Assembly (NCBI GenBank): GCA_028551475.1
Contig: CM052356.1
Coordinates: 27,927,884-27,991,883, forward strand
Origin: Casuarina equisetifolia
Taxonomy: Eukaryota > Streptophyta > Magnoliopsida > Fagales > Casuarinaceae
DNA length: 64,000 nucleotides
Reading direction: 5' to 3'
The position numbers were made by a program, and so were the translations under genes. Positions within the stretch are counted from its first letter, which is position 1; each line of letters begins with the position of its first letter. Shown here piece by piece: positions 41,504-54,038 of this stretch. The notes beneath the pieces are model-generated. The model had not been told where the DNA came from. It saw nothing but the letters and a program-made list of their open reading frames with translations, and ran no database searches.

Positions 41504-43280
41504 GAAGGCATCAATCGAAGGGATTGGCCAGCTGGAACGACGAGGCGGAGCTTCTTCCTCCAGCTTCTGTTTGAATTCGTAGGGGTGACTTTTGCCGTTG
41601 CAAGTGAAACGGCTCTCCGTTATATTCGAAATGGGTAAGTACAGTGGCGTTTGTTTCTACTGATCATAGACGTGTGTTTTGGGTCGCCGTCTTTACAAAA
41701 TAGTGCTTCTGGTTTCGCATATTTGTTTTACAATTAATACTTTTTCGGAGTGAAACCCCATTTAGAATTATTAATAAGTTAGGGCTTAAACGAATTACGC
41801 TAAAATGAGGGCGCAAAAAATAAACCACTACGGTCTACGTCAGCGTTGTCCTGACTGCTAGTCAAACCCCAATCAGCGTCAGGTCTTTGTCCCAGCTCTC
41901 AAAAGCGACGGCCGGTCCACGCGCTCCGTGGACGCACGAAAGCCCAGATTTCTGCTTCCGGACACCTGGCTTCATCGTATTTGTCAACAGGAGGGAAGTT
42001 AGCAACTCCACCACCGAGATGTGACCCACTAAGGTACTTTCTGGAGGCGTGTCCAAATGGCTTACGATAGGTCGCATTCGTCCGGGAGCGGCGAAAGGCA
42101 AAATCATCACTGGCTTCAGCCATTCTTTTTATCAAATAAAAAATTAACTTACTTTCACATGATACAGTAATCCTGATGGTCGAAACTAATAATTTCGCTT
42201 TCACTCGATAAACTTACGACAAAATTACTGTTCCGGTTCAAACTAGAGTTACGAATAGGATCTTGACATTATAAAAAGTCTATGGTTGAAATTTTGAGCC
42301 TTCAAACATTAAAGAAAGTTTGACTAGGATTACATATGTAAGAATAAATAGGTGTCTTGTCTGTTTGGAGAAAGTGGAGTGGTGGAAAAAATGTCGGCTT
42401 CATTTGTTTTTCCAAATCAAATTGAAGAAATCATGGCATAAAAGTACAATATTTAAACGCTAATACATTTTAATTTTTTGTAGATTAAATATTTATTTAT
42501 CTAGCTGTGAATTTGATACTTATTTTTATTACGTTTCCCTTCGTATAAAATTACTGATTATTGAGGCCTTATAAAAAAGACAATCAAGTTCATTTTCGTG
42601 GTAAACAAATTCTAATTGCAATAAAAATTGTGATTTGATTGGTTGGCTTTGGTCAAGTCTTATCTTTGACAATAAACACGCTTAGAAAGTTTGGATTATG
42701 AGTACTAGTTTCTTGGAAACGATTGACTTTATAGGATTGAATTGTGCATGTAATTACTAATCATGGAAAAGACTGATAGCATTAGTAAACGAAGTTCATG
42801 TGTTCAAGAAATGTGAGAGGAATAGAAAAGGGTGTCATCGTTGAAACTTGTATAATTATGGTATTCCTAACTTAAGCGACAAATTGACATAAAAAAGAAA
42901 GTCAATCAAATTAATTTTTTGGAGGTAGGGATGGAAGCTGTGTTTTGCCATGAGTTTCAGGAGCCTCGTAATAGTCTAAGAGGTGGGAAAATTCAAGGTT
43001 TCCAGATTTGGTAGAACGACCGCTTCTTGGTTGAGTAGGAAATAGAGCTCTCTTGCAAAACATGCTATCGAAGTAGGTCAGCACAAGCAAACTCCCTTTG
43101 CATAAAGCACTACCACTTTTTTTTATAATTAGCGATTTGGTTTACCTAATTAGTAAATCAAATTCTCCATCATTTTAATAAAACAAAGGAGGGAGTGACT
43201 ACAATGAACAAGCTAGTAGTATTATTAAAAATAATAGTTGTATCACACCATTAATATATTGATTTAAGATATATTTTATG
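41504..43280. other. Upstream region of the kinase gene
   Basis: This is the promoter side of the minus-strand kinase. At 41.86-42.12 kb the base composition is clearly GC-richer than its surroundings and a 74-codon minus-strand frame is present. The rest is AT-rich with no gene seen. Confidence 0.4.
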
Positions 43281-43525
43281 TGAGTGAATCAATCTTATAT
43301 CAGTAAGGCACTCGGGTGAACTGCACCTTATTAGTATTTGTTAGTCCTTCTAAGATTGTCTTGTTCAAGGTTTTCTCATGAACCTTCATTTTTAACATGG
43401 TATCAGTGTCAGTGAACCAGTCCCACATCGGTAAGGCACCTGGGTGAATTGTACCTTATTAGTATGCATTGGCCCCTATAAAATTGCCTTGTTCAAGATT
43501 TTCTCATGGGCTTTCGTTTCCAACT
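43281..43525 (+). mobile_element. LTR-element-like fossil, two tandem similar units
   Basis: Two units of about 118 bases (about 43281-43397 and 43408-43525) share GTAAGGCAC..GGGTGAA..GTACCTTATTAGTAT, CTTGTTCAAG.TTTTCTCATG and TTTCGTTT-like ends. Between them lies TGGTATCAG, like the initiator-Met-tRNA primer-binding site that follows many plant LTRs. The second unit begins with TCCCACATCGG, common at plant LTR and TRIM starts. It appears to be an old, broken remnant without internal coding sequence. Family (Copia or TRIM) is open. Confidence 0.45.
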
Positions 43526-43681
43526 TTAAACTAGTTTCATACTTCTAAATTGACATGCAAATCAAGGGAATTGTTTCATATCCTTAATATCCTAATTTAA
43601 AGGTTTCTAACTTTAAACTAGTTCCATACTTCTAAATTGACATGCAAATCCAAGGAATTGTTTCATATCTTAATTTAAAGG
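43517..43681. repeat. Tandem duplication, ~87 bp unit
   Basis: 43517-43603 and 43604-43681 share AACTTTAAACTAGTT.CATAC and TTCTAAATTGACATGCAAAT, with a short deletion in the second copy. It abuts the LTR-like units on the left. Confidence 0.85.
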
Positions 43682-43689
43682 GTTTTTTA

Positions 43690-45431
43690 AATGATCAAGG
43701 TAAAAGCAACCTGATGACCGTGAGAGCTTGTATGTAGGATACAACTACTGTTGGGTGGGGATGGAGGACATTGATAGGGCAACCTTCATCGTAAAATTTA
43801 CGTCGACAATGATGGTTTAGACCCGATAAGCCCTTCAGCCCTGACTGTCAAAGTTGACGATAACGCGATTAAGGAAGCCTTTGGATTGAACGCTTTTTGG
43901 TCACGACGGTAGCTGTTGGTGACCTCGGGAAGCCTGACTGCGGCGATTCAGATACCTTTCTGAAAATACCCAAGCTTTGCGTCTCTCTTTTTTCTTGGAG
44001 AAAAAGTGAAAGGGAAAAGAACTTGAAAAGAGTTCCTGTTGATTTCCAATCAGCACCAACGACTTGGAAAACGTCCAACACTTGAGAGAAATTAAAACAA
44101 AAACGTGGAAAATAAGTTTGGCAATTGTTTTCAGGAACACTGTACAAAAAAAATTTCCTGCTAATAAGGAGATTAAAGTTTAATCAGTTTAAAATGCTTC
44201 GTGAAAGGATAAAATATTGTTATGTGCATGCCAAGTCCTATATCACTAAGATATATTATTATGATCCTATAAATATTAAAGTGTTAAATAGCTATTAGAC
44301 TAGTCTTTTGTTGAAGTGGTAACAAATTTACATTAATTGGTATCATTGCTTATGGATTGGTAATAAACTTGAATTTATGGAATCTTAAGATGAGCTTGTT
44401 GGGGTTGAAACTTGAGCTTATGAGGGTTAGGGAAACCCCTCGAGTATGTCAAATCGAGAGGAGTGTGCAAGTCAATTTTTGAGGTGAATTTTTAGAACAT
44501 TGAAATTTTTTTAATACTTTTATTGATTTTAATAAAATAGATTTATATATATAAAAAAAATTGTTTAGATTCACATTATGGTGAAGGAGTGTGTTGTACC
44601 ATAAATATCCAATCCCATATTTCTAAAGTATGGAGTTATAAATACTTAGTTAAATATAATTATTTTTTCACTTCATGAATTGGATCTAGAGGTAAATTTG
44701 GCATGGAACAATTAAGTGTCTATACTTCCACACCACATGCCATGTGCTAATTTGGAAGAAAAGTGGTTTTCTTTTTTGTTCTTTGCATAATGTTTGCTTC
44801 CAAAGTTGTTATGGTTTTAAGGGCCTCATAACACTTTCTTTAATTCCCGCGCCAGACCAGGATTTCTTAAAATCGTGCTGGAGAAAAACATAAAAAATGT
44901 ACAGAAGCATGAACAAAGCAGTTTCCAACACGTCGAGAAACAGACAAGAATACGCATATAAGCGTGAAAAGCAACGCCAAGAAAAGGACCAATAAATAAA
45001 TACGAGATTGACTGTTCACCTTATTTAAATATACTACAACATATTTTTGAACTCGAAAATATTTATATCTATCTATATATATATATATATTTAAAGAAAA
45101 TGTAAAATAAATAATACACTAAAATTAAGGTAAAAGATACATTTACCAGTAATCAGATCAGAAGAAGGAGGTTATCAAAACAGACTGTGGGTCCTCGGCT
45201 TATTTTCTTTACCATATTTATCCTCCTGGAAAACCAAAATGACTTCCTTTCTCGTGTTGTATCCTCTCTGGCCGCCATTCTGTTTTCTGAGCTCCAGCCT
45301 CCATTGACGACCTCTCTCTACGGTGTCTTGCTCCCAGATATCGAGATCACACTCTGTCCGACATCCGATTCCAAGCAATGTTGCTTGGGTAGAAAGAGGA
45401 GATAAGAGAAGAAACGAAACAAAAAATTGAG
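43690..45431. other. Spacer and promoter of the AMSH-like gene
   Basis: AT-rich with repeat-like stretches at 44.2-44.7 kb. The last 250 bases become GC-richer and pyrimidine-rich and probably contain the AMSH promoter and leader. No other gene is supported. Confidence 0.45.
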
Positions 45432-48400
45432 ATGAAGTCCTGTTCTGAGAGGATTAACGTAGCTGCGAGTGCTCCAAGGCTTGATGTCGACAATCGGATT
45501 TCTCTCCGATATTACTTCCGGATCGCCGATAATATTCTCAAACAGGTTCCACAGCTTCCTGAACAAAAGTTCGTTGATAATTGTTAATTTTCACTATTGG
45601 GTATGGGATTCTAGGATTTACGGGAAGCTAGGTCTGAATTATTCATGCTATCTGCGTTTTTCTTTGTGGGTTTGATTTTTGGGCGTGTTATAGGTTTAGT
45701 TAATTTGGGTAGGTAGCTAAACCGTGTATTGGGAAAATGATTATTGGAGGTTTTGATGACAGTAAGATTGGATGCTTGTAGTTTGATGGGTATTTAATCC
45801 ACTTATTAGGGTGCTGTATACTGATGCGTTGAAGCGTTTCCTTTATTTTGTGTGGTTCGGGACTTAAGCTTTGATTACTTTTTGGCGGCTGTTTACATTG
45901 GCTGTTCTTACGCTCTGAATTTGTTTTGTTAGGTTAACGGGTCTAGATGCATGAGAATTTAGACTTTACGTTTAATTGTAAAAGCTAGGTTTCATTTTCA
46001 CCTGAATGTACCTTGCCTACCCTTAGAACTAGAGGTTAAACTTTTTTGTGGAGTTAAGACATATTGAAGTTGCATGATAAATTTCAATGAAATGTGGGTC
46101 TCAAGTTATCAGTGGCTGATATTAGGAGATAATATTGAGAATACAGGTGGGCATGGTAACGAGTGGATTAGTGTTGTAGAAGTGAACCAAAGGAGTTCCT
46201 TTTCTGGACTTAGATGGTAGGGGCAGACGCTATGTCGTCTCTTATGAAATTTGGTCAGTTAATCGGATATAAGGAAGTCTAAAGGCAATTTAGAAAAGTT
46301 ACTCGATCGTATTATTTTGCAAGATCTGACTTCTTCTAATGGTGAGACTTGATTTTAAATTCTCCTTGTTGAGAATTTAGACTTCTCAGTGAGAACCTAG
46401 GTTTTCTTCTTTTTTTTGTCATTCTTCGTTTTTGTTCTTTTCATTGATTCTAAACCAGAATCAAATTTTATTTAGGTCTCAATCAGACTTTAAACTCCAT
46501 TGTTTTGATTTTTTTTTTTAATCCTTAAAGGAGCTTTCCATGAATGGGCTTCCAGATATATATATAAAAGTTCGAGTTACTGTACATATTATTCATCATG
46601 GGTACTTTTTCCTTCCGGGAATAGTATCCTTGAGCATCTGTTTTCCTTAGTCGGTCTCAAATATGTCCCACTTGTTCATCCATTTAGAGCTTAAAGTCTG
46701 CATTGTCCAACAGGTATTACTGTTTCATTGTTTTCGTTTTCAATCGATAAGGTACTTGCGAATATACACAATTGTAATCATTTTCACTTCATAATTATTA
46801 AAGTAAACCTAATAAACCAAAATCAACTAGAACTGGAGCCTTAGCTTACCCATACCGATTATTAGAAGCCTGTAAACGTTAATTGTGTGGTTGTCAGGAC
46901 ACTTGCCTAGATAGAAGGGTGGAATCTCTGTCTTCTTGAAATATGTTGTTACTATGTAAATTTGAAAATTCTTCCTTTTCTGGATGCTTATATTGCCACT
47001 TGTGGTCTGTGTACATTTTCAGCATTCTACTGCTGTGGTGCTCCTTGAATCTGTTTGCTTTGTTTCTTGTTGAATTATCCTAAATGGTCTAACAATTTCC
47101 AGTTTACTTATACATTGTAGGCTGACATCTTTCGAAGAGAGAAGAATATTATAGATCTGTACATTATGCTTTTAAGATTTTCAAGGTAAGCACAGAGAGC
47201 AGTTTGTGTTACCTCTATTTTAATTTATAATCTTCATTTGGTGGTTCCAGCTAGATTTGGGTGCTTTGCAACCACAAACGTGGTTCAATTGCAATCTACA
47301 TGAAACCTGAAATAGCATTAGTTCAATCTTGAATTGGTTTTATTTAAATCCGATTTGTTTGGACTTAAGGTTGGTTTAGTTTTAGTTTAGTTTTGGTTTA
47401 TATGTCATTTGTCTAAATTGATTTCAAACTTGTTTTAGTTCATATTCAGTTGGTCTTTACATGCAAACAGACTCACATCTTAGGCAAATCTGGCCATCAA
47501 ACAGAGATTTTTAGCACTTAGGTAAATAAAATGAAATCACCATAAGAGATTTGAATGTATGATCATGTTTATACATATCTTGTAATTACAAAGCATAAAG
47601 GATTTGCAAAAAAAAAGCAAACACATCATCTCTGTGCCACATCCAGATCTTCCCAACCCTACACGCATACATTGACAAACACACAGAGACAGCCTTACAT
47701 GGATCACTTTTTAGTTGTCTGCCTTAACCGTGAAACTGCATTGTGAATTTTTCTTGGTCTCATTCTTCAATTCTCAGATTTCATTGTTGTGCTCGGAATA
47801 TTTTTCTTTTTTTGCCAACTATTCGTGACTGGCACCATTTTGTGACACGCCAAATTCTCCCCTAATTATATTGGAAAGATACTCCTGTAATTGCTATATT
47901 CCATGATTCAGTTTGGCCTCTGAGACAATACCCCGCCATCGAGATTACAAAGTATCTCTTCAGAGCCAAAAAGCTTATTTGAGAAAGGTACTGTATGTTC
48001 TATCATATTACGTGGCATCTTTTTTTTAAAACTTTTGTGCACTATTTGATTTGAAGTATCCTTTTAGAAATTCTTGATTGCATTGACTGAGCTGGAGGAG
48101 TTAAAGCCTGCTGTGCAGCAGAAGCTCAATGAATCAAACAGAAAAGAAATATATCAAGTAAATGAGCCGCGGCAGTTTCATCAAAATAATTCATTTGATT
48201 GGTCTCCAGTCAAAAGGCAGACCTTAACTAACTACGATTTGACAAAGGTAAATTTTCTTTGCAGCATATTAATAGAAATACATATCGCCTTTCAATTTGC
48301 TAAATTCTGCCTCTTTACTTAAGTTTAGTTGGCAATATTGGTTTTAAGTGTCAATTCATTACTGGTAAGTAGCTCATGCAGTGACCTTTTTTGCTTTCTT

Positions 48401-51400
48401 TCTTTTGATGCTGTTCATATTTGTTCCAGTCTACGGAGAAAAAATATATGCTTTTATAATCTTCAGTATGCATTCTATATCTGACAGGTTACAAGACCAG
48501 CTGCGCCTCAAATCATCTATCAAGTTCCAAGAGCTCAACAATTTTCATATGCTAGGCCCGTGGAAGAGCAATTCCGCAAATTGTAAGTAATCTATATTCT
48601 AGAAAGCTTCTCCTCAAAAGTGTTTGGAGTCATTTTCCTGACTAGCAATGTGCTGTACAAATCTACTACTAGTTGTGATTATTTCTTAGTTGAGTTTCAG
48701 CCTTTTTGTTTACAGGTATCATTTATGTCATGGACTATTGGGCGTTGTAGTTAACAGACACCATGTTACGTTGATTTGGGACAGAATCATGTCCCAGTTC
48801 TTTTGTGATTCTCCTTTATCAGAATCGTTCATACCTTATTATTTGATACTATCATTCACGTTTAATATCTATTCTACTGGAGCATTGCAGCTAATAAGAA
48901 TATGAAATTCCTCTCGCAGCAAAAATGGAATAAATAATACTAGATTATCTTCCAAAATGCTGGTAATATTGACCATTTGTATGCCAAGAATGTGTATGCA
49001 TGCTACGAACTAAATAATCCCAGATTCACTCATTTGAATGAAGCAGGGTAATATGTTGAATTATATAAAGAGGCTTATAACTGCTCGATATTTTTAGGGG
49101 ACTGCAGTGTGCCATTTGGTCTGCGAAAGTTTATTTTGGTTATTCTCCTTGGAAAAATGCTTAGTGGAAAAGAGTGTCATTGTTTCATTTTTATTTTCTT
49201 TTTCTTCTGGACAATGATTTTCATTTTGAATGTGACAGTGGAGAAGTTAGATTTTGAATCATGTGTGTTTACTTTGGTGTCATTGATTATGAGTACTTTT
49301 CCTTGCTTCTTGTAGATCTTTAAGCATGGTGCGCCCAAAGGAGGAAACTCTCTCCAGGCATTCTATCCTGGGTCCAGCTGGGCTTTCTGGGCAGTGGCAG
49401 CCACCTATCAGTGATAAAGGGGTATGATGCTACCTAGTGTTTTCTTTTGCCATAATGCAGGAACCACGCTGACATGTTTGTTCTGGATTAGGTCCGATAT
49501 CCGAGCAATATAGACCTGACTCCAGTTGATATCCCAAGGTTGGCCTCCAGTTATTTCCTTTTACTAAGTTGGTGTGCACCTCTAGATAGATAAAACCTGA
49601 GTTAGTGGGAATATAAAAAGCAAGCTTGCTGTAAAGGCATTGCTTCAATGGAGATAGGAAGTTGATTTATTTAAAGGTTAAATTTTATAGCCAGTTCTCC
49701 CTACATGATACGATTTTGCTTATGTGCGAAGAGTTTATTCCTCAAATATTTGATGTGGTTTTATTTCTGTGTGAACAGCCTGCAGAAAACAATAGAGGGT
49801 GGACTTGCAAAGACAAAAGGTTATGGTGACTTGGAGCAAGAAAAGTCAAGTCAAGAATCGATTCATACCCAGGGTGAGAATACTCAGATGCATCATCCTG
49901 AGGAACCTTCCTCCTTGATTTCCTTTGATGCAACAGAATCCCCTGCTCAATCAGATATTATCAGACAGCCTTCTCCTCCACCTGTACTTGCTGAAGTACA
50001 AGATGTGATCCCTGCAGTGTCTCAACCTTCTTCAAATGTACTAGCTGAGTTACAAGATTTAATACCTGCAGTATCATCCCAAGTTAGTGAGGCAGAATGT
50101 GGAAGGGAGACTTCCCTGCAAGATAATTTACTTCATGCTGAATCTCCACTGCAATTGCATATTGTGAGATTACTCTCGAGCATCTTGCTCTATTTTTAAA
50201 TTTCTATTTCTTATTTGTTTTATTTTTCAGGAATGGCTTATAGGTAGTGCTATATTTTTCTGATGATAACAAATTCATGTCTAAAGTGATGGTAATGACA
50301 TGAATAGTATGTGCTATTATTTTCTAAGAAATGTTTCTCTTTGCAGTCAACCATGGTAATGGAGACCTTCATGAAGCTTGCTAAGTCCAACACGAATAAG
50401 AACTTAGAAACATGTGGTGTCCTTGCAGGTTCACTTGTAAGTGCTGATATAGATTACTATTTTCGGTCCAATGCTTTTACTCTTAATGGTTTCATATTTT
50501 TTTTTCTAATGTGCAGAAAAACAGAAAATTCTATGTGACAGCTCTTATCATTCCTAAGCAGGAATCAACTTCAGATTCTGTATGGAAATCTCATACACTT
50601 TTTCACGGCTATGTTTTTGCAACTGCCATCAATTAAGCATCTGAAGCATTTTCATTGACTTTGTGTTCTTTGATCAGTGTCAGACAACAAATGAAGAGGA
50701 AATATTTGAAGTGCAGGATAAGCAGTCTCTTTTTCCCCTTGGTTGGATTCACGTGAGTATACTATACTGCAATGAATAATCCTAGCGTTATGCTTTAAAC
50801 CTTTGCTGTTTTATGAATTGGATGACACTTAGGAAGCCTGATTGCACTTACTGCTGTTAGTACCACGCAAAGTCTACATTTTACCACACAAAGTAACTGG
50901 CCAAGGAGTTTTTAGGCATCCCACTTTTCACATTTTCTATTTGTCTTACCTCCCTTCTTACACCCATCCTCCCACTCTCTCCCTCTTTTTCCTCCTTTCA
51001 CTTTTAGTTTTTAGTATTTGAAACTTGTATTAGCATCAAGTCACATTGAATTCGTTGGGTTGATCCACAAACATAGAAAATGATATTGGTTTTCTTATGA
51101 GGTTGGGATGCTCATGGGGTTGGAATCGAACTGACCTGACGGTACTAATGGTCCTTTGGCATCGGTTGGTTATGGATTTAGAAGTGCTGATGAATTTTTG
51201 CTTGACTGGTTTTTTATGTGTGCAAATATGATGATACCATTCTGACAAGGCGTACACACATTTCATAAGCTACAATCTTTGCCTATCATCTGCCTTCTCT
51301 TGCACCTTGCCATCAAAAATCAACAGGCCTTGTTAATTTCTGACTGTTACCTTTCTCTCTCTTTGAATCCCCTCTCACATGCCCCTTAACAACTATAGTG

Positions 51401-54038
51401 GTCAATAGTTCGTCTTGAAAAAAATCCTGATAAACAAATAACTAGACTATTGGTTTGTGAACATTCCTGAAAAAATTCAGTGGTCTAATTGGAGATTGGT
51501 TCTTTTACTATTGTCATTGCTCTCTTCAAGTATTAACAGAAAGAGACATCAAGTTCATGTTCTTTAATCATACGCTAAAGATGTAATTTCAGAATTTGTG
51601 AGTCCTAAGGCTTCAAAGACTTCACTTCTGGAGGTCGAGTGCTTTTTGCACTATTACTGCTTCTGATTTACAGTATAATGGGCCAGGACTTTCTGAAGGA
51701 TGTCAAGCTCTCCACTTTGTGGCGAGGAGAGTTGATGGAAAAGAAAGCAATGTATTATGATTGGAGGTTGGAGATTACCAGTTGGTGCTTGAGATTTTCT
51801 TTATAGATATGCAAAATGAGCTTAATTGAGAGCCATAAAAATTCTTGATGGTTAGGGGTTGAAGTATGCCGAGATTTGATGAGGAAAGTGGAGGAAATCA
51901 AGGTAGAAGAATCAGTTTAGATCACTGCATACCTTCAGCAAACCAAGACGCATGAAAATTTATTCATTAGACTCTACTCATTTTTAACAAGAGATCTTAT
52001 TATGGATATTATGGCAATCTTGCTTGGTGAAAAAAATCATTCAAAACCTACTATTTTCGATATTACTCAACTTTCACTGAAAAAAACCACTCGTCTAATT
52101 CATAGTAGTGGTAGCTATCTTGGAAACCGTGAAAGAACTTACAGATATAAAATCCTCTAGGAAACTTCTTTTCTGACTTAACTAAGAAAGTATCTGTCAA
52201 TATTATAACTAAAGCAAATTGAGCTGGAATTTCAGGGAAACACAATTATTCGTTTGGTTATAGAATCAGTCGAACTAATCAATCGATGAGTTGGAGCAAG
52301 AGAGAGGACTTATCAATATAAAATCGTCTAGATACCTTCTTGTGTAAATTAACTGAGAAAGCACCTGTCAACTGGAAATAAAGAAAGTTGTGCTGCTATT
52401 ATTCATTGAGAACTGATCACGAAGATCTGATTCCATATTTCCTGCCTTTCATGGAGCCTCCTTTTATGTCCCACAATAAAAGCTCCAACTTGTGGGACAT
52501 GGGAAGGTTCATGGGAAACAAACGTAGACTTCCTCATTGATGGCTTCCAGCTGTCTTTTCCGAAACTTCATTATACAAAATCTAGGCACATTACCTTGTG
52601 CCTAAGTGAACATTTTTGTCTGTTTATTTCCTTTTGTCTATTACTTTTTGCTGCTGTTTGTGGGGGTGAAGAGCATATATTTCGATTGAGGAAATAAATG
52701 TGTAGTATATTATGTGTAAATTTGCTTCTTTTTTTAATTTTTATTTTATTGTTTCGTGAAGCTCCAAAGTGGTAAAGAAGATGAGTTATGAAAATGCTTC
52801 CTTGTAGAGTCTTGGTTTATATATAACAGATATTATATTATTTACGTGAAGATCACTGATGAGTAATTGCTTATGGTTCATTTCCAAATCTGTATATCGT
52901 CATAATGTTATATGTTAAAACATAACATGGTTTGCGTACTGACTGTTTAGTTGGTAACTTGGTGCAATTTACAGACACATCCTTCTCAGTCTTGTTTCAT
53001 GTCGTCAATTGATCTTCACACCCATTACTCATATCAGGTATGCACTTTCTTCTGTTACCATAATGGTTATCATGGTTTTCAGCGGAAGTCATTAAACTCT
53101 ACTTTCTTGATACACTTATCACTTGTATCCAGCTTTCTTGTTACCAAACATTTATTGGTAATTTATTTATGTCTGAAACCTCACTCTTTTCTTTGGTGTT
53201 TGATTTTTTGAAGTCTATGTGTTTTTTTCACTTCTTAGTAGAGGTGATTTTATCATTTTTGTATGATGTTTTTCTGTGTCTGGAAATGTGGGCCTAATTT
53301 CATATAAATCATTGTAAACAAATATTTAAACCTGTAAAGTAAGGATATATTTTAACCCCAACTTCTTCTACTATCCCTGTTTAGTGATTTCGACCTGCAA
53401 AGAGTAAAATAAGTTCAAAAATTTGTTAGCCAAAATTGTCTATGTACAAACTTATATCTTCTCCCCTGGTAAATAATATGAGAAGGAAGAGGGGGGGGGG
53501 GTGCGCGCGCCTTGTTGTGTGATGTGCCTAATCTCACGTGGATGAGAGAGTTGTGTATTTACTTATCAAAGAAAAATGAATATTACTTGTCACTACCAAA
53601 GTTTGGGAGCTTGCGGTTAACATTTGAAGCCACTTTACTATAGTGCTTCGTTATTTCTCTATAGCTTATGCAAATGCTTATTCCATTCTTTTAGATTATG
53701 TTGCCGGAAGCTGTTGCTATTGTCATGGCTCCTAAAGATGGATCAAGGTATGACCACTCTCCTAAAATTGGGGTCTTGCGAAATAATATGTACTGCTTAA
53801 CTATTTTTCGTTAAATAAATAGTTTATTTATATTAGAAAGCTCTTCTTTGTTCATCTGTACAGAAAGCATGGCATTTTCCGGTTAACCACCCCTGGTGGC
53901 ATGTCTGTCATTAGAAAATGTCAGCAGCGCGGCTTCCATCCACATGATCAGCCTCCAGATGGTGGGCCCTTATACAGGACTTGTACAGATGTTTACTTGA
54001 GCCCTGATATAAAATTTGACGTCATTGATCTTCGGTGA
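45432..54038 (+). CDS. AMSH1: AMSH1-like K63 deubiquitinase (MIT + JAMM/MPN)
   Basis: Fourteen exons (45432-45545, 47121-47185, 47912-47987, 48068-48247, 48488-48582, 49316-49421, 49492-49538, 49779-50163, 50347-50436, 50517-50579, 50678-50752, 52975-53037, 53695-53747, 53864-54038) join in frame to 528 residues. The N-terminal MIT-like part has VDNRISLRYYFRIADNILKQ, KNIIDLYIMLLRFS and ETIPRHRDY. The MPN+ domain (about 355-528) has ETCGVLAG with Glu377 and the JAMM zinc motif HTHPSQSCFMSSID: His432, His434, Ser442, Asp445. The protein ends KFDVIDLR, as in Arabidopsis AMSH1. Family members cut K63-linked ubiquitin chains on endosomal cargo with ESCRT-III and act in vacuolar sorting and autophagy. 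Sequence such as SHRDY/IDLYIML favours AMSH1 over AMSH3. The linker (about 229-350) has a clathrin-box-like LISFD and a duplicated 18-residue unit. All catalytic residues are present. Confidence 0.95.
50753..52974 (+). other. 2.2 kb intron 11 of the AMSH-like gene
   Basis: The largest intron of the gene splits the JAMM motif between His432 and Thr433. It contains a diverged duplication: 52133-52224 and 52305-52398 share AATATAAAATC.TCTAG, CTTCTT, AACT.AGAAAG and CTGTCAA in the same order. No internal coding sequence is recognised. Confidence 0.6.
53491..53511. repeat. Poly-G run followed by GC alternation
   Basis: About eleven G, then TGCGCGCGC, within AMSH intron 12. The alternating purine-pyrimidine stretch is short. 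Confidence 0.8.

Noticed and set aside
43408-43440. snRNA upstream element (TCCCACATCGG)
   Set aside because: No TATA at the expected spacing and no snRNA sequence follows; the LTR-like reading explains the motif and its tandem partner better.
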